Shown here piece after piece: positions 28,587-40,770 of a stretch of DNA of 64,000 bases. A model generated the notes under the pieces. The model saw only the letters and a list, made by a program, of their open reading frames with translations, did no database searches and was not told where the DNA came from. Source of the stretch: Anodontia alba (taxonomy: Eukaryota; Mollusca; Bivalvia; Lucinida; Lucinidae); assembly GCA_964016985.1 (NCBI GenBank), contig OZ024828.1, positions 32,193,129-32,257,128 on the forward strand. The letters are read 5' to 3'. Numbering within the stretch: position 1 is the first letter of the stretch; every line of letters begins with the position of its first letter. Both the position numbers and the translations under genes were made by a program.

Positions 28587-28960
28587 GTGCAAATTCAGGG
28601 ATGGATTAGAACATTTCAGAAAGTCAGTTCAGAAAGTCTTTTGTTTAAAGATAATTCAGCTGACTTAATGGACATTTATCGAGAAGGCACTCTTTGCTTG
28701 ACCTGTAATGAGAAACGTATTCTTTTTTCGTTCATTTCTGAGGGGCCGGAAATTATTACTAATGCTCATGTCAGTGTCAAAATTCAGAGACGGATGAGAA
28801 CATTTCAGAAAGTCAGGGATGAAAAGATTGAACAAAAGATAATTTAGCGACTGAATGTATGTTTATTGAGAAGGCACTCTTTGTTTCACATGTAACGAGA
28901 AAAGTGTTCGTTTTACTATTTCTGAGGGGCGCAGAAATTATAACTTATGGTCATGTCAAA
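28587..28960 (+). repeat. Diverged tandem repeat of about 195 bp
   Basis: Two units share AAATTCAGNGANGGAT, AACATTTCAGAAAGTCAG, GAGAAGGCACTCTTTG and TTTCTGAGGGG. An open frame of 86 codons crosses the first unit, but the second unit has stops, so I do not call a gene. Confidence 0.7.
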
Positions 28961-29224
28961 TATCTGTGAAGCCCTTATCTTTCTGCAGAAAAAAATATTT
29001 ATTTATTAGATTTTGGCAAAAAATTGTCGACAAATTGTGTGTTTATGGGCACAAAATGTGCTCTTCTTGTTTTGAATGTTTATTTTATTTTGGATGAAAC
29101 TTCATATTGTACATGTCTGTCTCTTCCGATATCAAGCTGATATTATTGCTGCTTTTAATTCTACCTCCAGATTTCTATATGACTTGTTTAGTATTAATAA
29201 TGTTTATTTTGAACAAATGGTCTA

Positions 29225-29487
29225 CATGACGAAAACACGCCTATATAATTTTGACCCCTTTTAACCCCACTTTTATATAGTAAAACTGTGGTTTACAGGA
29301 ATATACATTTTTTCTTAAACATATATTGTAAAACACATTAGAACCGCTTCGGCTAGGTGGTTCTACCGAGTACCCACAATCTATGATTTGAACAGGAATA
29401 TGAAAAATACCAGATTTTTTTGTCTGAAAAGTTTCCTTTTTTGGTTGTAAAATTTTTAATATATTTTAAAAGGCGTCTTTTCGTAAT
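29225..29487 (-). mobile_element. Palindromic MITE, copy 7 (decayed)
   Basis: CATGACGAAAACACGCC to GTCTTTTCGTAAT. Palindrome centre degraded (GCTTCGGCTAGGTGG). Confidence 0.75.
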
Positions 29488-31190
29488 ATATCAGATGTGA
29501 ATGCAACCGAACTTTAATTAAATAAAAGCTTATTCTTCTGGTACCGAAGCACGTTCTGGATTTTGGGGTTTCAATAGTGTACCGAAGGATCAGAAAGTAT
29601 TACGTTTATGAGTTGGTGATATTCCAGAGTAAAAAGTCTCAATTATTCGTGTTAAAAAGATACCTGCTCTTGTATAGTTAAGAAATCAAAATAAAGTTCA
29701 GACTACTAAACTCCTTACACAACGCTATTAGTATTGAAAACTGCGTGGCAGATTTTCTCACAGTTTCAACGGTGATAGCCGCATTTGAGTAAAAGAAGCG
29801 GAGCTGGTTGGTTTGTTTTTCGATCTTTTGTTACGTGTGTGCTGTCTGTCGTAGTTTGTATACTCTTCCGTTCGGTGCCATCAATAGTCTATGTTCTGTA
29901 ATTGCAGCCCTTTCGGGACATTGGCCTTGCCATTTTTAATCAGTCTCAGAAAGCAAATACTGTACATTCTAGAAAGCAAATACTGTACATTCTAATATGT
30001 CGTCAGATAGCAATTGAGATCGTTAAGGAACATACCCGAACCAATAAGCACCAGTTAGTTTAAACGCATTGTTTTAACATAATAGCATACAGGCAGATGG
30101 ATTGAAAATCAAACATTTTTTTTTCATTTGCATGCACTATCAATCGTCTCTTCACGAATCTAGATGATTTCCCTTGTTCAGTTGGTTACAGTTACTAGCC
30201 GTCGTTACGTATACATTACTAGGATGGGGGCAGTTTCTAACAGTCTTCTGGCCTCAGTCACATAGATAGCTGGACTAATAGCCTGATCTACTAAGATGGC
30301 TACTCGATGGAGGAGGGAATGAAAAATTTGGAAGAGCTATAAATTAGAACATTGAACTGTGATGCGTTTTGTGGACGACTATTTATAAATTGTGTTTTGC
30401 ATTTCTGGAAATGCTTCAGTGTGAAATTTGTGGCCATCTTTTGCTTCACGTTATCACACTCTTGTGGATGACTGGAATAATTTTGTAAACTTGTTACTGT
30501 GTTGTGTTCGTTAGTACCTAGTCTACATCTGTTTAAACAATTTCGTTTTGGCCGGCTAACCGAAAATTGTGTGCTACAACATCGTTATCATAGTTCGGGT
30601 CCGCCGACCAATAAAATCGACGACGGCCATCTTCGATTTTTATGCTTATAGTATTACTGTAGAAGTTCCGTAGAAGTTTCGGTGAACAAATTTCACAGTC
30701 GTTTCTCTTATGGTCCAGTTGTGTGAAAAAAAAACTATATAAAAAAAAAAAATGATAATTTCAGTTTTCCAAGCGGAATGTGTTTAAGGCGATCATGTTA
30801 AAAACCGCAAATCGCCAATTGCGGACCAGTGCTGTAATCCTCTTATCGCATCTACTCCAAGAAGCAACTTACCAGGGATGTTTCTAGCTGCACCAGCACT
30901 GATACCATAGCATCGAACCCACACCAAGTCAAAAGCTTAGCATAGATAAGATATTAGCTGAAAACTGTTGATGAGACAATTAACTGTAGTATACCTATTT
31001 TGATCATTTCCCGACCCCACAACCAAAGGGGGTTCCTTAGAGACCGCAAAAAATTGTTATGTTGGTGATAATTCGAAGCTGTGGATGAGAACATTTCCAG
31101 TGTATCGATTTCCCTAAACCCTTTCACCCCTAAGTTTCTGAAATGAACTCTCCCATCTCGGAATTTGCATACACTTACTCTTGCAAGTGG
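29488..31190. other. Intergenic, no gene seen
   Basis: AT-rich, with a 26-bp direct repeat near 29956-29995 (AGAAAGCAAATACTGTACAT type). No element ends or exons recognized. Confidence 0.45.
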
Positions 31191-31199
31191 GCGTTTTAG

Positions 31200-31290
31200 T
31201 CACTCAGTAACAGAAACGCAAACAGTATAGATCCTGATGGCTAGAGTTGTCCCATCTGGATCTGCACTGTTTGCAAAGGTATCTCGTCAA
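31200..31290. repeat. GATCAG-family fragment
   Basis: CAAACAGTATAGATCCTGAT and ATCTGGATCTGCACTGTTTG are inverted. Confidence 0.5.
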
Positions 31291-31647
31291 TAAAGATAAA
31301 AGCGTTAAAGAACAATATATGTAATTAAATAGACTACAAGACACCGAAGGAATTAACGATGAGTCTAGCCTGAATATTATGTACCCTTAGATGTGCGGGT
31401 AATAGTTGATATCCTTAATAATCCCAGTATTTACGGTCATCTGCTTTGAATGTTCACAGTAAATGAAAATTTACTTGATAGTTTGATTGCATGGTTTGTT
31501 TGAAGCGAGAGCTTCTGTCTTTTCTTTTCATTGATTGCAATAACACTAATTATTGAGTATTTTTCTGTACATCAGGCTTTTTATTATCAGTTTTAACAGT
31601 ACACCAATTCAACCATTACTGCGACCGCCTGTCATCAATGTACTATC

Positions 31648-31929
31648 CATCACGAAAACACGTCTATATAGTTTTGACCCCCTTAAACCCTACTTTTATA
31701 TAGTAAAACTGGGGTTTACAAGGGTATAAATTATTTTACTTATTTCTGCTCAAAATATAGATTGTGGGTACCTGTTAGAACCGCCTCGCCGAGGCGGTTC
31801 TAACGAGTACCCACAATCTATGTTTTGAGCAGAAATATGAAAAATATCAGAGTTTTTTATCTGAAAATTTTCAGTTTTTTTTTTTAGGTGAAATTTTCTA
31901 TATATTTGAATAGGCGTGTTTTCGTAGTG
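31648..31929 (-). mobile_element. Palindromic MITE, copy 8 (well preserved)
   Basis: CATCACGAAAACACGTC to GCGTGTTTTCGTAGTG. Centre GCCTCG-C-CGAGGC. Confidence 0.85.
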
Positions 31930-33100
31930 AATGCGTAATGTGAGAAGAAGAAACGCTATGCTATTCATGGAAAATATGGCCAAATTAAGCCTGTGGGCCT
32001 GCAGAGTTTGATAAGGGCATTGGTTGTTTGTCCGTGTAAACTGTTAACATATGATACTGTACTGCAGTGTTTGGCCTGATCAGAATGCTGGTATGTGCAG
32101 GATGATACATTCTATCGTTGCCCACAATTGTCATAAGGCTCATATTCTCCCGAAACGGCTACATTAAATCAGAGTAAAAACTATACACGTGAAAGAAACC
32201 AATTAACGGAAACAATGTAATGCTCCTATCTGGCCACTCCATCAAAACTGACATTCCCACATCAATTCCAATGAAGGATATGCTATATTACTACGAAATG
32301 CGTTTATGGTTTTCAAAGAATGGTTCGCTGTTCAAAAGCGAATCGCCTCTAAAAGAAATAAGACTAGGATGCATTGCTCAAAGCAAATCAACCAGTCGCT
32401 ACGATATTGGTGTACTGAGTTGTTTTTAGAAATTCTCATTCAGTGAATGTCACTGTTCTGCAATATATTTTACGTTATACTGTTATGTTTGAGAAATAAG
32501 ACAAATATACAAAAGCGTTCAAACCATTTTCAAGTTCATGCGCAGATAGTTTCAATGTTCTCTCCAGTTATGTCAGTCTGAAAAGTATGTTATCTATCTA
32601 ACGGGATGTTGCAAATAAAATAAAATAGTATGTTATCGTAACAGATTAAGTGCTCGTGTGGAAGAAGATAAATGTCACCCTATACTTCGATACAGTGTTC
32701 CAATATTATACTTTCTGGTCCTTCGGTACATTGGGCTCATATATAATACATGTACTTGGAAATAGAGTACCGCTCAAAGAGCGCATGAGGGTTGTTGCAC
32801 GTCATTCATTATTCCAATCAAATCAAGTCTGCAATTTATTGTTGTCAGTTTGTTCTGTATTTCTAAAGGATCCCTTCTCCATAACATGGAGAATATGGGA
32901 ACTTGTTTGGTTATAACATACATTTATTGATTCTAAATGAAATGGCTCTTCAGAGCAATGAACACACAAAGTAATGAACGTTCCTGATGTGTTCATGTTT
33001 CCAGGGCCAGACAAACGATTTCGGTCAATGAGGACTCATCACTGATATTCACAGAAGTGTCCTACACTCCAAAATAGGCTTAATGATTACAAAAGACCAG
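31930..33100. other. Intergenic, no gene seen
   Basis: Includes a decayed GATCAG-family remnant near 32030-32100. Several short ORFs have no recognizable content. Confidence 0.45.
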
Positions 33101-33345
33101 GGCCCAGTTGTTCAAAGCTAACGATGTCGTTAGTTAACGATTCGTTAAAATTTACATCGAGTGATACGCAAATATTCTGATATTTTTTGCCGAAAAAATG
33201 TGAGTAGCTTTTGCAGTGCAAAAGCTACTCACATTTTTTTCAGCAAAAAAATATCAGAATATTGTGTATTGAATCCGCTAAAACAGTTAACGAAATGATC
33301 CTTAACGAGCTCGTTAAGCTAACGACACTTTGAACAACCGGGCCC
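33101..33345 (-). mobile_element. MITE with GGGCCCAGTTGTT ends, copy 2
   Basis: Same length (245 bp) as 27322-27566 and in inverse orientation. The shared 32-bp centre around GCTTTTGCA-GTGCAAAAGC is unchanged. Confidence 0.78.
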
Positions 33346-33469
33346 AGAACATATAAACTACACTATAGTATAGTACGGGGAGACGTTTTACGGCCGCCAC
33401 ATCACAAACATGAGCTGTAGAGACCATAAATAATTTCCTATTAGCTTTCATGGAAATCAAACATTCTGA

Positions 33470-33560
33470 AAAGGAACTACTCTAATAGGAATGAATTCCG
33501 CTTGGAAGCATTTTTTCTTTATAGAGCAGATAGAGCAGACCCCTTTTTCAGTAGGGGCAA
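33470..33560. repeat. GGGTCTNCTC-family foldback, decayed
   Basis: AAGGAACTACTCTAATAGGAA, and AGCAGACCCCTTTTTCAG at the right. Confidence 0.5.
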
Positions 33561-33712
33561 AATCAATTTTGACAGAGTTGCAATTCCTGAACGTGTATCC
33601 ATTTCCCTTAAAATATTTAATAGAAAAGCTGAATAACTAGATATTGTGGAATCTCATTTATCATTTTGACGATTCGAAATATATACCCAGTTTTACAGTT
33701 CTTTTTCGTTGT

Positions 33713-33751
33713 GTGTGTGTGTGTGTGTATGTGTGTGTGTGTGTGTGTGTG
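33713..33751. repeat. (GT)n microsatellite
   Basis: GT units with one A interruption. Confidence 0.9.
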
Positions 33752-34098
33752 TTTCTAAATGTAATAAGCCATTTTCATTTGGTACCCCCAGATAATAATT
33801 AAAATAACATCATGTACGCATCTTACGATCAAATATGTATCTTTAATTTCCCGCCTGAGTACAAGATAGCGTCCTAATCGGATATCTGAAACTTATCTTT
33901 CTGATTGTATATTGAATTATACTTTTACGAAAGCAACAAAGCTTTTTCAGATCAAAATTACATTGACATTCCCAATTTCTAATACTACTTATGAAGACAA
34001 TCCTGCTGACATTTATACGATTCTATCAAAGCCTTTATCGGTATGAACAAGGTATGAACCAGGTAGATAAGTTCTTTGGAAAACAAAAGTAAACTAAT

Positions 34099-34136
<38 letters not shown>

Positions 34137-34154
34137 AGCCATATGGTGTAATCC

Positions 34155-34437
34155 CATTACGAAAACATGCCTATTCAAATATATAGAAAATTTCATCTCA
34201 AAAATTTTTTTAAAATTTTCAGATAAAAAACTCTGATATTTTTTCAAATTTCCTCTCAAAACATAGATTGTAGGTACTCGTTAGAACCGCCTCGGCGAGG
34301 CGGTTCTAACGAGTACCCACAATCTATGTTTTTGATCAGAAATAAGAAAAATAATGTATACACCTGTAAACCCCAGTTTTACTATATAAAAGTGGGGTTT
34401 AAGGGGGGCAAAATTATATAGGCATGCTTTCGTGATG
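34155..34437 (+). mobile_element. Palindromic MITE, copy 9
   Basis: CATTACGAAAACATGCC to GCATGCTTTCGTGATG. Centre GCCTCG-G-CGAGGC, arms fully paired. A poly-A tract lies at 34101-34131 just upstream. Confidence 0.87.
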
Positions 34438-35600
34438 ATTAACCTTTACCATTCTCTAATTCAGCAGACGGCAAATTAATATTTGTCTGATTTTCCATAG
34501 AAAATAGTATTTGATATGCCTCTCAAATTGTAGGAGACAGTTTGCAAGAAATGTCAAATCATATTTTCTGCAAAAACAAAAAGGTTTCAAAACGTCAAGT
34601 GGCAATGCCCAGGGATTGCACCCATTGTGAATTATTCTGTTGGGCAAATCGATAAGGTCTGTTATAATATACTCGTACGTATCAATGATCCAGTTTCGTA
34701 CGGCCTGATCTGAAAGGTCGTATAAGTTAGAGTCTCGATGTTTCGGGATTTATATCAAACACTCGAACTAGGCTTGTTTCTGTTTACGTCATTTCCGTAT
34801 CAGTTAGAATCTCGATATTTCCAGATCTACATCAAAACTCTCGAACTAGATTAAGTCTTGTTTCTCTTGTCGTCATTAAATCGAAGTGACGTGCGCGTGA
34901 TATGCCCAAGTGTTAATCAGCGAGAAGCTTGCATGAATGACAAATTAAAATGATTAAACAAAGCAATTTAACGAAACAAGTGTTATTAGTATTTTTACTT
35001 TTTTTTCTGAGACAGTGATTCCTGTCATTTTGTACGAATCATCGTCAAGCGTTAATTTCTAGGGCAAAAACAAGTATATATGCCCCTCGTGTTATCGCCA
35101 TTTCCCATGTTATCGTCCTCGCGCATTTTCCGGGGAATATGACGTAAGCAGTCGCGAGATGCTGTACCAGCAGCCATTATAAATCAAGAATCACTCACCT
35201 TGAAACAGAAGCTGACGATACAATGCGAAAAAATAACAAAAAACCAAACAAACAAAAACTTGCGATGTAACCAATTTTTACAGCAATGCGTAGCAGACAG
35301 CTGACCTACATTTTATTTTCACTTTTGCTGGTCACGTGACACTTGTTTCCCAGCATTCAAATATACAGTGATGGCCCAAAAGTGTGTATTAATAACAAAA
35401 TTAGATTTTGTTTTCATATATAGATTTTGTAAGTTTTTTTTTTTTTTTTTTTTTTTTTTGTTTGTTTGTTTGTTTTTTATCAGAAACAAGCTTCTGAGTT
35501 GTACATAATAACACTCTTAGATAATCTGAAATGCTCTGGTACCAGTTTAGATTTTTTTATTCTTATTATTTAGTGTAGATGGTGGGGAATGGTGGGGTGT
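34438..35600. other. Intergenic, no gene seen
   Basis: Contains a diverged direct repeat near 34733-34870 (AGAGTCTCGATGTTTC / AGAATCTCGATATTTC and CTCGAACTAG) and a poly-T tract at 35437-35460. Confidence 0.45.
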
Positions 35601-35603
35601 AGT

Positions 35604-35702
35604 GTATTGCATTGCCTTGCAATGCATTGTATTACAATGCAGTACATTTTATTGCATTGTCATGCATTACATTGCAGAAGACTGTATTGCATTGCAAAGT
35701 AC
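35604..35702. repeat. Degenerate (ATTGC)n repeat
   Basis: Repeated GCATTGC/GCAATGC pentamers in both orientations. Confidence 0.75.
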
Positions 35703-35739
35703 AGACTAATACCATCCACGCACTGAAAATAGCATGTTT

Positions 35740-37100
35740 TTATGCCCCCGCCATTTTTAGTGGGGGGCATATAGTATCACCGCTGTCCGGACGTACTTCC
35801 GTCCCGTCCGTCCTATCTGTCCCATACGTAACACAAATGATTTTCGTGCGATATCTTTTGAAAAGATTGGCGTTATGGACTGAAGTTTTATACACAGGTA
35901 TATAATCATAAAATGTAGGTCAAGTTCGATTAGGGTAAAATCCACCCATTATTTTGGGAGTTATGACCCTTTTTCAACATTAAAAATGATTTCCGTTCCT
36001 TAATGTTTGAAAAGATAAGTGAATTGGTTTTATATTTTATACACGAGCATATACTTATAAAAATAGGCCAAGTTCGATTTAGGGTAAAATCCACCCCCAA
36101 AAATTTTTCAACTTTCAAAAATGGTTTCCGTTCGATGTCTTTTGAAAAGATTAATGCATTTATACACAGGTATATAATCAGAAAATGTAGGCCAAGTTCG
36201 ATTTAGGGTAAAATTCACTAATTATTTTGGGACTTATGGCTCTTTTTCAACATTGAAAAATGGTTTCCGTTCCATAACTTCTAAAACGATTAGTGTATTG
36301 GATTCATATTTTATACACGAGCATATAGTTATAAAATATAGGTCAAGTTCGATTTAGGGTAAAATCCACCAATTATTTCTGGAGTTACGCTCCTTTTTCA
36401 ACGTTGAAAATAGTTGAAAAATGGTTTCCATTCGATATCTTTTGAAAAAATTAGTGTATTGGATTCAAACTTTATAAACAAGTATATAATCATACAATGT
36501 TGGTCAAGTTTGATTTAGGTTAAAATCCACCAATTATTTGGGGAGTTATGGCGCTTTTTCAACATTGAAAAATGATTTCCGTTCCATAATGTTTGAAAAC
36601 ATTAGTGAATTGGTTTTATATTTTATACACGAGCATATACTTATAAAAATAGGCCAAATTCGATTTAGGGTAAAATCCACCAATTATTTTTGGAGTTACG
36701 GCTCTTTTTCAACGTAAAAATAGTTTCCGTTTGATATCTTTTGAAAACATTAGTGTATTTGATTCATATTTAATACACAGGTATATAATTATAAAATAGA
36801 TGTCAAGTTCGATTCAAAGTAAAAGCCACTCAGTATTATAGAAATTATGGCCCTTTTCCACCTTCAAAAATGTTTTCCTTTCGATATTTTTTTAAAACAG
36901 ATTAGTGTATTGGATTCATATTTATACACGGGTATATAATCATAAAATATAGGTCAAGTTCGATTTAGGGTAAAATCTGCTAATTATAATGAGAGTTATG
37001 GCCCTTTTCCAACTTCATTTTTTTTTTTTTTTTTTTTTTCAAAATGCCTGCGTGTGGGTGAGGATGGCCCTGGGCGGGGGCATCTGTGTCATACTGACAC
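35740..37100 (-). mobile_element. HINE/pearl-like element, family 2
   Basis: The left end is a hairpin, ATGCCCCCGCC with GTGGGGGGCAT, followed by CCGTCCCGTCCGTCC. The core has about eight units of about 150 bp (35830-37015) sharing GGTCAAGTTCGATTTAGGG, TAAAATCCACC, GGAGTTATGGC, CTTTTTCAAC, TTTCCGTTCGATATC and TATACACAGGTATATAATC. The right end carries GGGCGGGGGCAT, the inverse of the left end, then a small hairpin TGTGTCATACTGACACA. The design matches the element at 386-2403, yet the sequences are unrelated apart from the GGTCAAGTTCGA theme. Confidence 0.7.
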
Positions 37101-37205
37101 ATTTCTAGCTTTTTGTGTGTGTGTGTATTTTTCAGTCATTAAAAAAAAGGTCAAGTCAAGAAGGTTGCAGTATGAAGAACCAATCTTCTCGATGCCTACC
37201 ATGTT

Positions 37206-37502
37206 GTGAAACAGCAAAGAATTCCAGAGAAAGTTGCAGCTCGTCAGTTTGGTGTGCCAGTTATGACACTCAGAATGATAGGGAAGATATCATTAGAAAC
37301 AACTAAACCGGGTCCAGATTCTTTGTTCAGCATGGAGAAGGAACTCACATTGGTCGATGGATATACACACGCTGAACTTAAGATCATGGTGGCTGACCTT
37401 GCGTTTGCTTTAGGAAAGAGAGACACTTCTCAAAATGTGAGCACCAACTGGATATATAGATTTCTTGATCGGTGGAAAGCGACTAGCATCAATGAAACCT
37501 AG
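37206..37502 (+). pseudogene. N-terminal DNA-binding segment of the transposase
   Basis: The longest open piece of the broken transposase, 98 codons covering both helix-turn-helix regions. It has a stop at 37500 where related proteins continue, and downstream residues (GLESSRAKKATPEATENYY) are in the same frame after the stop. Confidence 0.7.
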
Positions 37503-37901
37503 GGGTTTAGAAAGTTCACGTGCAAAGAAAGCTACTCCAGAAGCAACTGAAAACTATTATAATGTGCTTGAAAAATCATGAGCAAATACGATCTGAAAGA
37601 TAAACCACATAGGATCTTCAACTTAGACCAAATGTAATTGCTTCAAGTGACAGTAAGCCCCATAAAGGCAAGCGGATGAATGCTGATCTCATGACAGTTG
37701 CCTTGTAAGACAGTGGTTACACAATGTCAGAAAATGGGTGGTCAAACATTAATATATTAAAAAGGTATTTGCAGGAACATTTCCTTACATATTCACAAGC
37801 TGGAAAAATGCAACTGAACATACCCTTCTTTTTATGATGGACATTCCTCTCATTTATCAAAGGAAGTGATAAACTGGGCACTAGAGAACAAGATAGTTTT
37901 A

Positions 37902-39919
37902 TTATCGCACCTGCTTGTAGCAGGGTGCGATATAGGCGTCCGATTTTCCGTCCGTCCGTCCGTCCGTCCGTTTGTCAACATTTATGTCGACGTTCGACAT
38001 TTATGTCAAAGTTAGTATTCTAATCAACTACAAGACTAAACAACCATCAAACCTTGCATGAAACATCTCCCTGACCTCCTGACTTTGCGACATAGGTGTC
38101 CGCTTTTCCGTATGTCTGTCCATTCGTCCGTCCGTCTGTCAACATTTATGTCGAAGTTCGACATTTATGTCAAAGTTAGTATTTTAATCAACTACAAGAC
38201 TAAACAACCATCAAACCTTGCATGAAACATCTCCCTGACCTCCTGACTTTGCCACATAGGTGCCCACTTTTCCATTCGTCTGTCTGTTCATCCGTCCGTC
38301 TGTCTGTCTGTTAACAGTTCTGTTATGTCGAAGTTCGACATTTATGTCAAAGTTAGTATTCTAATCAACTACAAAACTAAACAACCATCAAACCTTGTAT
38401 GAAACATCTCCCTGACCTCCCGACTTTGCGACATAGGTGCCAGCTTTTCCATTCGTCTGTCCGTTCATCCGTCCGTCTGTCTGTTAACAGTTCTGTTATG
38501 TCGAAGTTCGACATTTACGTCGAAGTTAGTATTCTAATCAACTACAATTCTACAACAACCATCATACCTTGCATGACACATCTCCCTGACCTCCTGACTT
38601 GGCAGTTATGTTGACCCAGTGACCTTGACCTATATTTTGCGCTCCATTGACTTTGACACAATTTACGTTGACGTTCAAGATCTTCTCAACTATAAGGGGT
38701 ACAACTACCAAACCTTGCATAGTGCTTCTCCTAGATGTACTGACTTGGCAGGTACCTTGACCCGGTGACCTTGACCTATATTTTGCGCTCCAGTGACTTT
38801 GACATATTTTGCGTCGATGTTCGGTATCTCCTCGACTATAAGGCCTACAACCATCAAACCTTGCAAAGTGCTTCTTCTCAATGTACTGACTTGGCAGATA
38901 CCTTGAACTGGTGACCTTGACATATATTTTGGCTGCAGTGACTTTGACATAATTTACATCAATGTTCCAGATCTCCTCAAGTGTAAGACCTCTAGCCACC
39001 AAACCTTGCATAATGCTTCTCTTAGATGTACTGACTCGGCAGGTATCTTGACCCGATGACCTTGACCTATATTTTGTGCTCCAGTGCCTTTTACACATTT
39101 TACGTTAATGTTCAATATCTCCTCAACTGTAAGGCCTACGACCATCAAACCTTGCATAGTGCTTCTCCTCAATGTACGGACTCTGCAGGTACCTTCAGTG
39201 GGTGACCTTGACCTATATTTCGCGCTCCATTGACTTTTACACCTTTTACGTCACCCTTCCATATGTCCTCAACTGTAAGGCCTTCAACCACCAAACCTTA
39301 TATAGCACTTCTTCTCGATGTACTGACTCGGCAGGTACCTTGACCTGGTGACCTTGACCTATATTGTGCACTCCAGTGACTTTGACACATTTTATGTTGT
39401 TGTTCGGTATCTCCTCAAATATAAGACCTACAACCACTAAACCTTGCATAGTGCTTCACCTCATTGCACTGGCTTGGCAGGTACCTTGACCCGGTGACCT
39501 TGACCTATATTTGACACATTTTACATTGATGTTTGATAACTCCTCAACTATAAGGCCAACAACCACCATACCTTGCATTGTGCTTCTCCTTGATGTACTA
39601 AATTAGCAGGTACCTTGACCCGTGACCTTGACCTATATTTTATGCTCCAGTGACTTTTACACATTTTACGTCAACGTTCCATTATCATTGGGCTGTATGA
39701 TACGAAAAGTCAGTGCTGAAGATGTAGCCATTAGAGGGAATGGGACTGGCCTGGAATGTATGTGCCCCACTAGGCACTTTGTCTACATTTTTTTCAACCC
39801 AGTTTTCCAAGTAAGCACTGCTAAGAATGAAATAAACTTATTTAATAACCACGTTCTGATTGTGGCTCCTGTGACTTTTGCCCCAGCAGGTGCGATGACG
39901 CCTTCTGCGGAATTCTTGT
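37902..39919 (-). mobile_element. HINE/pearl-like element, copy 2 (inside the transposase gene)
   Basis: 2,018 bp, the same length as 386-2403 and differing at only a few dozen sites by eye. It has the same hairpin end (ATCGCACCTGCT), GTCC tract, two tandem arrays and AGCAGGTGCGATGA at the right. Inserted between codons for ENKIVL and VLPPRTSH of the transposase. The precise right border differs from copy 1 only after CTTGT. Confidence 0.78.
38000..39677. repeat. Tandem core of HINE copy 2
   Basis: Same two unit types and same order as in copy 1, including the shortened unit (near 39503), so the array was copied as a block. Confidence 0.75.
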
Positions 39920-40770
39920 CTGTATTGCCACCACGGACTTCACACTTACTTCAGCCGTTACATGTGTGATGTTACGGTCCCTTCAAGATTAATTATTATG
40001 TGAATGTAGTTAGTGGATGAGATGCCATCTTAGCCGTGTAATAACTAAGTATGATATTTGCCAAATAGCATGTAAATCATACTCAGAGTCAATGACTTCA
40101 ACAAACATTATGTCATCGAGTGGCGGACAGGTATATATCCCATCAGTGAAAGAAACATCCCTGCTGAGAAGCTGTATCCTTGTGAACCATTCAGGGAAAA
40201 GAAGTCATTAGAGAGTGAAGGCACTGAAAGGTGGGAGGAAATAAGTGAAAAAGGTTTTGCAGAAACAAAAATCGAAGAAATGCAACTGGAAAATTTGTAT
40301 GATTCCAAAGTTGTTATAGAAAGCAAGAAGAACACAGCACAGAAACCTTCACCTGTGAGCTTGCCATAACTGAAGATGATTTTCAGTTGAAGTGCGGATA
40401 TATAATGAGCAAAAGGGAACATTAAATGAAACAATGGAAAGAAAAGTGACAGTAACAAGAAAAGTAAGACAAAGAAACAATTAAACTATGAGTCAGTCCC
40501 ATCAAAAAGAGGAATTGTTAATGATAAACCTAAAACTCAGCATCACCATATTCAAAGTGATACAGACAATGCAGAGATAGATGATTCTGAAAAGTGTTGT
40601 GTGTTTGATTTGTAGTAACCAAAAGAGCTTAAAAAATCTGATTTTATTATTTTTATTAAACGGGCACATTGTGTTAAATGTATCCACTGGGTGCATCTGA
40701 AACTCTGTTCACCTGTCATCTGTATCAGAAGAAACACTGGTTTCCTTTGTCCACATTGCATAGCCTGAGA

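Larger units (their letters stand above)
37125..40770 (+). pseudogene. pogo/Tc5-type (HTH, DDE_1) transposase gene, split by a HINE insertion
   Basis: Remains of a DNA transposase. Left part: AYHVVKQQRIPEKVAARQFG (psq/CENP-B-type helix-turn-helix, about 37190-37275); a second helix region GPDSLFSMEKELTL to WIYRFLDRW (37310-37480); HRIFNLDQ (about 37608-37631, DDE catalytic start); GWS-x-ILKRYLQEHFLT (37737-37790); and FYDGHSSHLSKEVINWALEN (37835-37893), a hallmark of the DDE_1 superfamily. After the interruption at 37902-39919 the frame resumes with VLPPRTSHLLQPLHV (about 39923-39967), normally adjacent to the left part. Later fragments: ITKYDICQIACKSYSE (40037-40090) and a C-terminal PHD-like finger, CVKCIHWVHLKLC...CPHC (40655-40767). 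Stops and several frameshifts show it is dead. A splice-like TTTTTCAG precedes it. Confidence 0.8.

Noticed and set aside
28587..28847. Possible duplicated exon
   Set aside because: The second unit has stops in all frames that match the first and no splice sites fit both units.
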